Source of the DNA: JAKEGK01 sp036507695
Lineage (GTDB): Bacteria > Pseudomonadota > Gammaproteobacteria > SZUA-152
NCBI GenBank assembly: GCA_036507695.1
Contig: DATCIR010000058.1
Coordinates: 1-13,947 of the forward strand
DNA length: 13,947 bases
Direction of reading: 5' to 3'
A model generated the notes under the pieces. That model saw only the letters and a program-made list of their open reading frames with translations, did no database searches and had not been told where the DNA came from. Position numbers and translations under genes: made by a program. Positions 1 through 6,490 of the stretch are shown here, in pieces (positions within the stretch are counted from its first letter, which is position 1; every line of letters begins with the position of its first letter).

Positions 1-31
1 ACACCTAACACCTAACACCTAACATCTAACA
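1..31. repeat. 7-bp tandem repeat at the window edge
   Basis: Three exact copies of ACACCTA are followed by one variant, ACATCTA, and a decayed partial copy. The array starts at base 1, so its full length is unknown. It resembles a simple sequence repeat in intergenic DNA. The likeness to the eukaryotic telomere unit is superficial, because the neighbours are bacterial genes. Confidence 0.8.
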
Positions 32-228
32 CAACGCGAACACGCCAAGGTTTTCACGTTGTTGTTAATGATTGCGAGCGACTGCATTTTGGACTCCAGA
101 TATAGTCCCGTAGGGTGTCGCCGCCAACCCGGCCGCGTTAATTGCAATAGGTTGAATTCTTTGCGTCATGGCGCCTTTGCGTTAAAGTTTTTCAGGTATT
201 AGATACCCGCATATTTTTCCGACGCGGC
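32..228. other. Intergenic, no gene seen
   Basis: About 200 bases lie beyond the stop codon of the PilZ gene, in its 3' direction. I see no open frame with a ribosome binding site, no clear intrinsic terminator and no RNA gene here. Confidence 0.5.
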
Positions 229-972
229 TTAACTTTTTATGTTAACGCGCTCCATTTGACGCACCAGGCGGCCTATGATTTCGCGCGAGCGGCCGTTAAG
301 TTCCTTGAATGATCCCCCAACTCTAATACAGCCCGGTGAAGTGGATTCAATATGCCGGACATCCAGTGTAAAACTGACCGTGTCGTTGCTAGGCAACACC
401 AGCCGGCAACGCTGCATTTGATCGCCGGGCTTGAAGATGTGCGCGGTTTTGAAAACAACACCGATGCCCTGCAGGGACACATCATATACGTGTCCCTGCA
501 GGATCTGGTTAGTTCTCTGGTGTTCAGCAGTGATATGAAGCAAGTGCGCCGGATGGATCAGGACTCGGTATTCAGAACGCCGTTGGAAATACGATATGGT
601 TTCCGGTATTTTGCAATTGTAAGATGACATGTGCCGGGCGTAATCGGAACTTAACCGGCAGGTTGTAAACGAAATCCTGGTGCCGCGTAATTCCGCGTGC
701 GCGATTAATGTCCCGCTGCTTTCAAATAGTTTATGACCTTCTTCGGGGTAGATCTCGTCAAGCACAAAATGCCGGTTTGTGGTATCGACCGCCAGGATAT
801 TACTGGTAAAAGATTTGTTTGTGCCGGGCAGGTTTAGGTTTAGTACCGTGCGCGTTTCTTTCAGTAATTGAAAAATCTCATCGATTTTTTGCGCATGCCC
901 GAAGTGAATATCTGAAACCTGTTCCGACTCCAGATTTAGAAATGGAATAAATTGTTTTAACGAAAATGCCAT
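229..972 (-). CDS. YcgR-like PilZ domain protein (cyclic-di-GMP receptor)
   Basis: This is a 247-residue cytosolic protein with no signal peptide or membrane segment. Residues about 20-120 match the layout of the YcgR-type N-terminal domain. The C-terminal half is a PilZ domain, with the c-di-GMP-binding RRxxxR motif at 131-136 (RRSEYR) and the D/NxSxxG motif at 164-169 (D164, S166, G169). Both ligand motifs are intact, so it probably binds c-di-GMP. By family knowledge, YcgR-type proteins brake flagella or regulate surface polysaccharide, but no flagellar or polysaccharide gene is nearby, so the output is unknown. The ATG is preceded by only a weak purine stretch. The gene lies 77 bp downstream of a small secreted-protein gene on the same strand and may share its transcript. 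A perfect 13-bp inverted repeat lies within the PilZ coding sequence. Confidence 0.88.
   Translation of the reverse strand: MAFSLKQFIPFLNLESEQVSDIHFGHAQKIDEIFQLLKETRTVLNLNLPGTNKSFTSNILAVDTTNRHFVLDEIYPEEGHKLFESSGTLIAHAELRGTRISFTTCRLSSDYARHMSSYNCKIPETISYFQRRSEYRVLIHPAHLLHITAEHQRTNQILQGHVYDVSLQGIGVVFKTAHIFKPGDQMQRCRLVLPSNDTVSFTLDVRHIESTSPGCIRVGGSFKELNGRSREIIGRLVRQMERVNIKS
468..502. repeat. Perfect 13-bp inverted repeat inside the PilZ gene
   Basis: CCTGCAGGGACAC at 468-480 is repeated as its exact reverse complement at 490-502, with a 9-base loop. It encodes the two LQG segments on either side of the start of the DxSxxG motif. It would form a strong mRNA hairpin within the coding region. Confidence 0.9.
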
Positions 973-1049
973 TGCTGCTAATAGTATGCAGTGGTTACTG
1001 AACTATGGACTGCTCACGGATGTGGTGATACATATTGCTGCCCTTAACA

Positions 1050-1346
1050 TCAGGCTTTTTCCTGGCAGCCGGCGTTGCTGGTTTTGGCTTTTTCCATGCA
1101 TTTGGGATAGTCCGGAGAGTCTTTCTTGTGCTTTTCCTCACACAGGTTGTAGGCCTGCAGCAGGTTGTAGTTGCACTCCAGTTTCTTTTCCAGGGCTTTT
1201 ACCGCTTTTTTTTGTTTGTCCAAGGCGTCCTGTTTTTGGTCCAGGTCCTTTTGCAGGTTGTCCAGGCGTTGTTGGTCCTTCTGCAGGTTGTCTGCGATCG
1301 CGGTGTTAACGCTGATTACCAGCACGAGAGGGAGGATGGTTTTCAT
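1050..1346 (-). CDS. Small secreted coiled-coil protein with four cysteines
   Basis: I do not recognise a named family. From the ATG at 1346 the product is 98 residues. It opens with a typical Sec signal (MKT, a hydrophobic run, then AIA before the mature DN), so it is probably periplasmic. Residues about 20-60 are rich in Q, K, D and L with heptad-like spacing (DNLQKDLDQKQ and similar), suggesting one helical coiled coil. The C-terminal third has four cysteines and could hold two disulfides. An in-frame ATG three codons upstream (1355) is an alternative start. The open frame extends to 1457, but that would place 37 residues ahead of the signal peptide, so I reject the longer form. It sits 77 bp upstream of the PilZ gene on the same strand and is divergent from a double-thioredoxin gene. 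Confidence 0.7.
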   Translation of the reverse strand: MKTILPLVLVISVNTAIADNLQKDQQRLDNLQKDLDQKQDALDKQKKAVKALEKKLECNYNLLQAYNLCEEKHKKDSPDYPKCMEKAKTSNAGCQEKA

Positions 1347-1648
1347 TATGTGCATACTCACTTTAATCGGTCCTTTAGTTGATGCCAATTCCGTGTAATG
1401 GTTACGGCTATATAGCCAGCTTTTATAACAGTTTTCCGTAATTGATATCGACAGCATTTATTGATTCTTAAGCGGCTGTCTGTGATCAGAATTTGAAGAA
1501 ACGTCATATTGGATAGGCTATGTTACCAGGATGTCGCGGCGGAACGTAGATTGCTTAACAGAGTGTAAACATAGCATATTTTTTCGGTCTGCCATTGTGT
1601 GTTTTAGTTAGTTGATTATACTAATAAAAACAACAGGATTCTTTTATT
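1347..1648. other. Divergent intergenic region
   Basis: This stretch of about 300 bases separates the minus-strand secreted-protein gene from the plus-strand thioredoxin gene and must hold promoters for both. Its right end carries a candidate plus-strand promoter. I see no gene in it. Confidence 0.55.
1595..1622 (+). promoter_or_regulatory. Candidate sigma-70 promoter for the thioredoxin-like gene
   Basis: A TATACT -10 hexamer at 1617-1622 lies 16 bp after a weak TTGTGT -35 at 1595-1600. Transcription would start near 1629, just ahead of the AGGA at 1635-1638 that serves the TTG start. This is by eye only. Confidence 0.4.
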
Positions 1649-2710
1649 TTGCGGTCTGCTATTTCAACACGGCGACAAAAGCTTATCACGCATCTGTTGG
1701 TCCAGTGCGTAATTGTTAGCTGTCTTTATCATTATGCTGCCGCCGCCGGGGTGGATTCCACCGCGGATTTTACCAAGTTCGACGACCGGCCCCTGGAGCA
1801 GGATCTGGTGCTGCCGGACTGGTTCAAGCTCAGTTTTCTGGAACTGCAGGCGGATCTCGCGGATGCCAAAGCCGCCGGTAAATGGGGCGTGCTGTTGTAT
1901 TTTGGCAGCAAAGATTGTCCGTATTGTTCCATACATTTACAGAAGAACTGGGGTGACCGGGGGATCGTTACTTACACCCGCAATCATTTTGATGTGGTCG
2001 CCATCGATGTAAAAGGTGATCGCGCGGTGACTGACCACAATGGTGTTGCTTACGCGTCTGAAAAGGATTTTGCCGCGAAGTTGCGGACCAATTTCACACC
2101 GTCGTTTTTGTTCGTGGATGTGCACGGCAACGTGCCATTGCGTTTGACTGGCTACCATCCACCTTACCAATTCCGGGCGGTGTTGGAGTTTATCGCCGAC
2201 AACCACTATCTGTATGAGCCGTTACGCGCGTATATGGCGCGCGGGGAAACCGTCTCGGGGCTTGAAGAGTCGGAACTCAATGACAATGACATATTCCGAG
2301 CGCCGCCGTATGTGCTCAGTCGCCAGAAAAATCCGGCAAAAACGCCACTGGCCGTCATTTTCGAGCAGCCGACCTGCCATTCCTGTGACGTGTTGCATGC
2401 CGGCCCGTTAAAACACAAGGAAATTGCCGGCAAGTTTAAACAAATGGCAGTGGTGCAGCTGGATCGTAAAGCCAATACACCCGTTGTTACACCCGAGGGT
2501 AAAAAGCTCACGGCTCAGCAATGGTCGGACGAGTTAGGTTTGTATTATTCACCCACGATAATATTTTTTGACGAGCGGGGTAAGGAAATTCTGCGGGTGG
2601 ATTCCGTGATTGGTTTTTACCGCTTGAACAGCGTGCTGGATTATATTTTGTCAAAAGCCTATCTGGAATACGAAACCTTCCAGCTGTGGCGATTTAAAAA
2701 CCGGCGTTAA
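1649..2710 (+). CDS. Exported protein with two thioredoxin folds
   Basis: The 353-residue product has a basic N-terminus and a hydrophobic run to about residue 33. That run ends either at a possible lipobox (IVSC, Cys25) or at an AAAA-G signal peptidase site, so it acts outside the cytoplasm as a lipoprotein or periplasmic protein. Domain one (about 60-185) has a CPYC redox motif at 90-93 and a TPS cis-proline at 151. Domain two (about 225-335) has a CHSC motif at 243-246 and an SPT cis-proline at 302. Both domains are of the SoxW-like thioredoxin type, and all four active cysteines are present. It is likely a thiol-disulfide oxidoreductase, but direction and substrate cannot be told. It begins with TTG at 1649, 10 bases after an AGGA, and no better in-frame start precedes the signal. 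Its 3' end faces that of the AlkB-like gene. Confidence 0.85.
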   Translation: MRSAISTRRQKLITHLLVQCVIVSCLYHYAAAAGVDSTADFTKFDDRPLEQDLVLPDWFKLSFLELQADLADAKAAGKWGVLLYFGSKDCPYCSIHLQKNWGDRGIVTYTRNHFDVVAIDVKGDRAVTDHNGVAYASEKDFAAKLRTNFTPSFLFVDVHGNVPLRLTGYHPPYQFRAVLEFIADNHYLYEPLRAYMARGETVSGLEESELNDNDIFRAPPYVLSRQKNPAKTPLAVIFEQPTCHSCDVLHAGPLKHKEIAGKFKQMAVVQLDRKANTPVVTPEGKKLTAQQWSDELGLYYSPTIIFFDERGKEILRVDSVIGFYRLNSVLDYILSKAYLEYETFQLWRFKNRR

Positions 2711-2762
2711 GCCGTGGGACGCCGCAGTGCTTTCCCGCTCACACGTGGCGGCCAGGTTGCTT

Positions 2763-3341
2763 TCAGGGTTGTATATAACGGAACGTCAGGTTAATTCGCG
2801 CTGTTTGCGGCTGACTGGATTTGGGAACGCTATGCCGCCAATAATGCTGAAATGGTCCTGACATGGTGAGTAAGCTGCCGTGCGGAAGAATCAGCTTAAT
2901 CTGTTCTTTTGCCGTCTTATGCCGGGCTTTGAAAATCCTGGCTGCGCCCAGGCTGATCGAGGCGATAAAGGGGGCATCGCCTAATTCCTTTTCATTGTCC
3001 GAATGCCAGCCCATGGAATCATGCTCATTCCGGTACAGATTGCCTAATACACTGTTAAACCGGTGCTGCGTTGCCGTTTCAACATCCACCTTCAATTTCT
3101 CCAGCGTTTTTGTCCAGGGCAACGGCGTGTGCTCAATACCGGAATAACGGTAAACCGCGTCTTTATCCCCATACCAGCACACCAGCCGAGGCGCCAGCAC
3201 GGATTTGCCAAACATGCGGATGTATTCTTCAGACCAGGCAAGCTCCTGCAGCAAATACGCAAATAACAGGTCCGCGTTGTCCTGCGCCAGAAAATCGGGA
3301 TACAGGGACAAGGTCCCATCATGGCTGACCATGGGATTCAT
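2763..3341 (-). CDS. AlkB-like 2-oxoglutarate/Fe(II) dioxygenase
   Basis: The 192-residue protein matches the length and motif order of AlkB-family dealkylases, closest in style to the ALKBH2/3 group. The iron ligands are H113 and D115 in GWHSD and H170 in WRHSVPK. The 2-oxoglutarate-binding arginine signature RINLTFR is at 182-188, and NLYRNEHDSMGWHSD carries the usual NxY region. It would oxidatively demethylate alkylated bases such as 1-methyladenine and 3-methylcytosine in DNA or RNA. The ATG at 3341 has no obvious ribosome binding site, so its start is less certain than its family. A triple 14-bp repeat and a 10-bp hairpin lie just upstream. It shares the minus strand with the DUF2934 gene but a 195-bp gap separates them. 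Confidence 0.9.
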   Translation of the reverse strand: MNPMVSHDGTLSLYPDFLAQDNADLLFAYLLQELAWSEEYIRMFGKSVLAPRLVCWYGDKDAVYRYSGIEHTPLPWTKTLEKLKVDVETATQHRFNSVLGNLYRNEHDSMGWHSDNEKELGDAPFIASISLGAARIFKARHKTAKEQIKLILPHGSLLTMSGPFQHYWRHSVPKSSQPQTARINLTFRYIQP

Positions 3342-3361
3342 AGATTCGAGTAAACAATTTA

Positions 3362-3403
3362 TTACTAATAGAGTGTTACTGATAGGGTATTACCGATAGA
3401 GAA
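3362..3403. repeat. Three imperfect 14-bp repeats upstream of the AlkB-like gene
   Basis: The units are TTACTAATAGAGTG, TTACTGATAGGGTA and TTACCGATAGAGAA, head to tail, starting 21 bp upstream of the AlkB-like start codon. Their position fits an iterated operator or a promoter-region repeat. Confidence 0.6.
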
Positions 3404-3431
3404 TCGCAGTGAACAGGTGCATGCTCCACCC

Positions 3432-3460
3432 AGGTCTGCACCCGGCTTGCGTGCAGACCT
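3432..3460. repeat. Perfect 10-bp hairpin between the DUF2934 and AlkB-like genes
   Basis: AGGTCTGCAC at 3432-3441 pairs exactly with GTGCAGACCT at 3451-3460 across a 9-base loop. Neither side is followed by a clear T run, so it is not a textbook intrinsic terminator. It could still end the upstream transcript or act as an operator or attenuator. Confidence 0.65.
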
Positions 3461-3536
3461 TTCGGGATTCCGGTATGGATTGATGGATAGACTGTTTATC
3501 GATTGATAAGCGGCTGTGTTGTGTAAGATGAATGCG

Positions 3537-3782
3537 CTATTGGTTGGTCAGCATTCTATCAATTTCGGTTTCAGCGCAGGCCCAATCTGACGAGCTGTCT
3601 CCACCGCTGAAACCTCTTTTTTCCGCGATGAAATAGGCCGCTTCCGCGATCATGTTGTAGCGTTGTTCAGGGGTTACAAACTTGCCGGTAGTAGTTCTCG
3701 ATGGCGCGGATTTGCCCATTGCAGGTTTACTGGATTTTACCGTTGTTTTGCTGCTGGTGGTGGTGGATTGTGTTGTGGACAT
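3537..3782 (-). CDS. Small DUF2934 domain protein
   Basis: The product has 81 residues. The first 35 or so are a low-complexity Ser/Thr/Lys tail. The rest matches the short DUF2934 pattern, with a helix around IAEAAYFIAEKRGF (45-58), an acidic/aromatic SSSDWACAE segment and a terminal EIDRML. By family knowledge these are small proteins of unknown role, often carrying basic disordered tails, and no catalytic site is evident. The ATG at 3782 has a GGAG about 9 bases upstream. A stable GCCGGC hairpin precedes it in the leader. Confidence 0.75.
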   Translation of the reverse strand: MSTTQSTTTSSKTTVKSSKPAMGKSAPSRTTTGKFVTPEQRYNMIAEAAYFIAEKRGFSGGDSSSDWACAETEIDRMLTNQ

Positions 3783-3810
3783 AGTTCAGTTCTCCAAGTG
3801 TTTGAGTGTT

Positions 3811-3836
3811 GAAAGGCCGGCAAAAGCCGGCATTTC
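3811..3836. repeat. GCCGGC hairpin in the DUF2934 leader
   Basis: GAAA-G-GCCGGC and GCCGGC-A-TTTC flank an AAAA loop, giving an 11-position stem with one mismatch. On the minus strand it lies about 30 bases ahead of the DUF2934 start and is followed by CTTTC. It may be a terminator-like element for upstream transcription or a REP-like repeat. Confidence 0.6.
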
Positions 3837-4235
3837 CAGCCTGTTAGAAGCAGTTTCCAGGCTGTTAAATAGGTAACGTTGGTTATCAGAAAACGCAGTG
3901 GTTACCAGATAAAACATTTTTGAGCCGATCAAGACAGCATCTTGAATACAACACGAACAACCCAGGCTATACGGCACGGAACCCGGGGTTAAACGCATAG
4001 TTAAATTGACCAAACAAAATCTTATTAGAATTGTCCGAGCACATCCCTAAGGCATTTTTGGAAATAATCGCTTTAGGTTTATGTGAAAAGTGTAGTACGT
4101 TTTTGAGAAATGTTTAGAGAAATTTTCGTGACAAAAACTCAGGCTGAGTTACAGTATTTTCGGCAAGAGAAATTCATCAGCGTGCGTCGTAACTATTTTT
4201 TGTTTTTTTTGTTTTTGTCCTGCACACCTTTGCCG

Positions 4236-4246
4236 GGGTCTGTAAT
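4236..4246. repeat. Left target-site duplication
   Basis: GGGTCTGTAAT directly abuts the left inverted repeat of the MITE-like element. It recurs exactly at 4345-4355, directly abutting the right end. Confidence 0.85.
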
Positions 4247-4344
4247 GAATGGCGCTTACTTAAGCTCAGAACCGTCGTCTTCCCGGCTTAAAAAAATGCC
4301 GGAATGACGAAAATCCAAAAAATTGCGTTAAGTAAGTGCCATTC
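4247..4344. mobile_element. 98-bp MITE-like element
   Basis: The left end GAATGGCGCTTACTTAA (4247-4263) and the reverse complement of the right end (4328-4344) agree at 16 of 17 positions. The element is bracketed by 11-bp direct repeats. The interior cannot encode a transposase but folds again around TTCCCGGC / GCCGGAA (about 4280-4304). Small size, long terminal inverted repeats, a target duplication and no coding capacity define a MITE. The 11-bp duplication and the TIR length are in the range of IS4-family elements, so an IS4-type transposase acting in trans is my best guess. Confidence 0.85.
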
Positions 4345-4355
4345 GGGTCTGTAAT
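4345..4355. repeat. Right target-site duplication
   Basis: An exact copy of the GGGTCTGTAAT found at 4236-4246, immediately outside the right terminal inverted repeat. Confidence 0.85.
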
Positions 4356-4490
4356 CACAAGAATATAAACAATTTAAGCTGCAAACCGAAGCTATGCACC
4401 ACATTGGGCAGGGCAGCGCCGGTTGGATTGCGTTAAGCAGAATAACTATTTCGTGTATTTTTATATAAATGGCGTTAATGGTGGCTGCGG

Positions 4491-5822
4491 TCAGGCAGTG
4501 CCGCGCTTGGTTTCGACATTGATGCCGATGTCTTTCAGCATGCCGGTTGGTAAGACACCGCCGGCACTGATGATAACCGCGTCATTCGGGGCTTCTATTA
4601 TTTTTCCATCATGATCAATGATCACTTTATCGGGCAGGATTTCCTTGATGGTTGACTGCAACATTACCACCAGGTTGCCTTTTTCCTCCGCGGCTGCTAC
4701 GCGCTTGCGGTTTTTATCCTTGGCGCGGGTAAAGGCGTTGCTGCGGTAGGATATAATAACCTTCGTACCCGGTTCCTCCGCGATGCTGGCGGCCGCTTCC
4801 AGCGCACTGTCCCCGCCGCCCACCACCAACACACTCTGGTTGCGGTATTGCTCAGGATCAATGAGGCGGTATACGACTTTGGGCAGGTGTTCACCCGGAA
4901 CATCCAGCTTGCGGGGCGTGCCTCGGCGGCCGATCGTCAGCAGCACGATTTTGGTTTGGTAGGTTTGTTTGGTCGTGGTTACCTCAAATCCCGAGGGAAT
5001 TTGTACGATTTTTTCCATACGTTCCTTGAAATTGATGCGTATTTTGGTTTCGGTGCCGACTTTTTGCCAAAACGCGAGCAACTCTTCCTTGGATACTTCC
5101 GTAAACTTGACTTTCCCGTAGATGGGTAACTCCGCAGGCTGTGTCATGACCAGTTTACCCCGGGGAAAGTGCGCCACCGTCCCGCCTAGCGACTCCTGCT
5201 CGATCGTAGCATAGCGCAGGTTATGCATATGGGCGCCCAATGTTGCCGCAAAACCCGACGGCCCCGCGCCGATAATAACCACATCCAGATCGTTACCTTG
5301 TTTCAAGCCGGGTTTCTTGCAGATGAATTCCATGGCCTGGCGGCCTTGTTCAATGGCGTTGCGGATCAGGCCCATGCCGCCCAACTCACCGGCGATAAAA
5401 ATGCCCGGCACATTGGTTTCAAAATTCTCGTTGACGTAGGGGATATCGACACCCCGTTTTTCACTGCCGAAGACCAGGGTGATGGCTTCCACCGGGCACG
5501 CCTCGGCACAGGCGCCATGACCTATGCAATGCGTCGGATTGATCAGCGCGGCTTTTTCCTCGATGATGCCGATAACTCCCTCTTCCGGACAGGCTTCGGC
5601 GCAGGAATTACAACCAATACACAAGTTAGCGTCGATTATAGGATGAAGTGACGCAGGCTCGGTCAATCCGGCTTGTTCATTTTCTTCTAAAATTTGCTTA
5701 TGGATTTCGTCTTTTTTACGCCGACGGGCATGCATCCAGAACACAGCAATAGCGATAGGCAGCGCATAGATCAATACCAGGGAATATTCGCCGAGCAGGA
5801 CCAGGAGATCACTTAGAACCAC
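4491..5822 (-). CDS. Membrane-anchored ferredoxin/thioredoxin-reductase-like flavoprotein
   Basis: The 443-residue protein has a single N-terminal membrane segment (about 4-30) followed by a basic HARRRKK stop, so the rest is cytosolic. A ferredoxin domain at 60-115 has a full CxxCxxCxxxCP motif (C68, C71, C74, C78). Its second motif reads CIGHGACAEACP (C99, C105, C109), with His102 where the second Cys normally stands. Residues 136-166 resemble the closing FAD motif of thioredoxin-reductase-like enzymes (TNVPGIFIAGELGG). Then come an FAD Rossmann GAGPSG (185-190) and an NAD(P) site GGGDSA (335-340). There is no redox CxxC in the flavin part, so it is not a thioredoxin reductase. It probably moves electrons between NAD(P)H and an unknown partner; YpdA-like enzymes are relatives. 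The start is GTG at 5822, fixed by an in-frame stop just upstream, with a poor ribosome binding site. Confidence 0.82.
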   Translation of the reverse strand: MVLSDLLVLLGEYSLVLIYALPIAIAVFWMHARRRKKDEIHKQILEENEQAGLTEPASLHPIIDANLCIGCNSCAEACPEEGVIGIIEEKAALINPTHCIGHGACAEACPVEAITLVFGSEKRGVDIPYVNENFETNVPGIFIAGELGGMGLIRNAIEQGRQAMEFICKKPGLKQGNDLDVVIIGAGPSGFAATLGAHMHNLRYATIEQESLGGTVAHFPRGKLVMTQPAELPIYGKVKFTEVSKEELLAFWQKVGTETKIRINFKERMEKIVQIPSGFEVTTTKQTYQTKIVLLTIGRRGTPRKLDVPGEHLPKVVYRLIDPEQYRNQSVLVVGGGDSALEAAASIAEEPGTKVIISYRSNAFTRAKDKNRKRVAAAEEKGNLVVMLQSTIKEILPDKVIIDHDGKIIEAPNDAVIISAGGVLPTGMLKDIGINVETKRGTA

Positions 5823-6271
5823 GTTTATTTAATCCGATTAGCGGCTGATTACATTTAAATTTTACATTTCACTGCTGCAAACTTAGCGCAGTAATCCATT
5901 TCAAACAAAGTAATCCATTTCAAACAATTCGTATATGAAATTACTATGAATTAAATTGTACAAGTATAACGAAGCAACGCTGTTAGTGATACCAGGTAAC
6001 ATCGGAATTATCCATTACAGCGCCTGATCCGGTGACGGGTGACACCCAGGCGTGATCAAGAGCACGGATTATGGGGATATTCAGCCTATACTTCGAACTC
6101 GCAGCGCGCTACCGGGTTGCCTGCGGTTTGTATTCACGCCGCGCGCCTGCATGGGCTGGCGCCGCATCGCTTTCCAGTATTCCGCGCCAATGATTTGTCG
6201 CGCGGGGCCTTGGTAAATCATCGGCGATTTTTTAACTGACCGCTCGGTGAGTGTGCCCAATGCGAGCAATT
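5823..6271. other. Gene-free spacer
   Basis: About 450 bases lie upstream of the flavoprotein gene and beyond the stop of the small membrane-protein gene. It holds the 19-bp tandem duplication at 5890-5927 and the presumed flavoprotein promoter. Short overlapping frames on both strands at about 6039-6269 lack ribosome binding sites and I do not call them. Confidence 0.5.
5890..5927. repeat. Perfect 19-bp tandem duplication
   Basis: AGTAATCCATTTCAAACAA occurs twice head to tail (5890-5908 and 5909-5927) with no mismatch. It lies 68-105 bp upstream of the flavoprotein start codon, within its likely promoter region. Confidence 0.9.
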
Positions 6272-6490
6272 CTAGCGGTGAACATTATAATGATACATCG
6301 ACTCATCAAGAAACATTAGTGACACGAAGGTTGTCAACAACGCCAAACCCATCATAAAAGAAATTGGCAAAGTGCTCATCAATAGCCCGGCAATAATCCA
6401 CGCGTCGCGCACCAATTTTTTCTTTTTCTTGTATTCGCCGGTATGACGACGCGGGATCCATTGGTTTTTAGTCTCATCGTATATGTACAT
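6272..6490 (-). CDS. Small membrane protein of unknown function
   Basis: The product is 72 residues from the ATG at 6490. I chose this start because GAGG lies 5 bases upstream; a GTG two codons earlier is the alternative. The first 35 residues are polar and strongly basic (IPRRHTGEYKKKKKLVRD). A long hydrophobic stretch follows (about 32-62), enough for one or two membrane passes, and then a short acidic/aromatic tail. The basic block suggests the N-terminus stays in the cytoplasm. I know of no family and the neighbours give no hint. Confidence 0.6.
   Translation of the reverse strand: MYIYDETKNQWIPRRHTGEYKKKKKLVRDAWIIAGLLMSTLPISFMMGLALLTTFVSLMFLDESMYHYNVHR

Larger units (their letters stand above)
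3783..4490. other. Gene-poor stretch with hairpins and a MITE-like element
   Basis: About 700 bases lie between the DUF2934 start and the end of the flavoprotein gene. It holds the leader hairpin at 3811-3836, a 7-bp inverted repeat (3837-3843 with 3858-3864), T-rich runs near 4197-4217 and the element at 4247-4344. Open frames here lack ribosome binding sites and recognisable protein patterns. Confidence 0.6.

Noticed and set aside
1..31. Telomere-like repeat suggesting a eukaryotic or linear replicon end
   Set aside because: The unit differs from known telomere repeats, the array is short, and all neighbouring genes are bacterial in form.
1612..1626. FNR box TTGAT upstream of the thioredoxin-like gene
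   Set aside because: The second half-site matches only 2 of 5 consensus bases.
2711..2762. Intrinsic terminator between the convergent thioredoxin and AlkB-like genes
   Set aside because: Only short GC-rich complementarity is visible and no T run follows on either strand.
3786..4013. 75-residue minus-strand open frame upstream of the DUF2934 gene
   Set aside because: It has no ribosome binding site and no recognisable pattern, and its 3' part is made of the inverted repeats.
4110..4307. 65-residue plus-strand open frame
   Set aside because: It runs into the MITE and a T-rich tract and has no ribosome binding site, so it is probably chance.
6081..6269. Minus-strand open frame with a plausible-looking basic product
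   Set aside because: Its only full-length start is TTG, and the internal ATG at 6221 lacks a ribosome binding site. It could be a gene remnant but I cannot support one.
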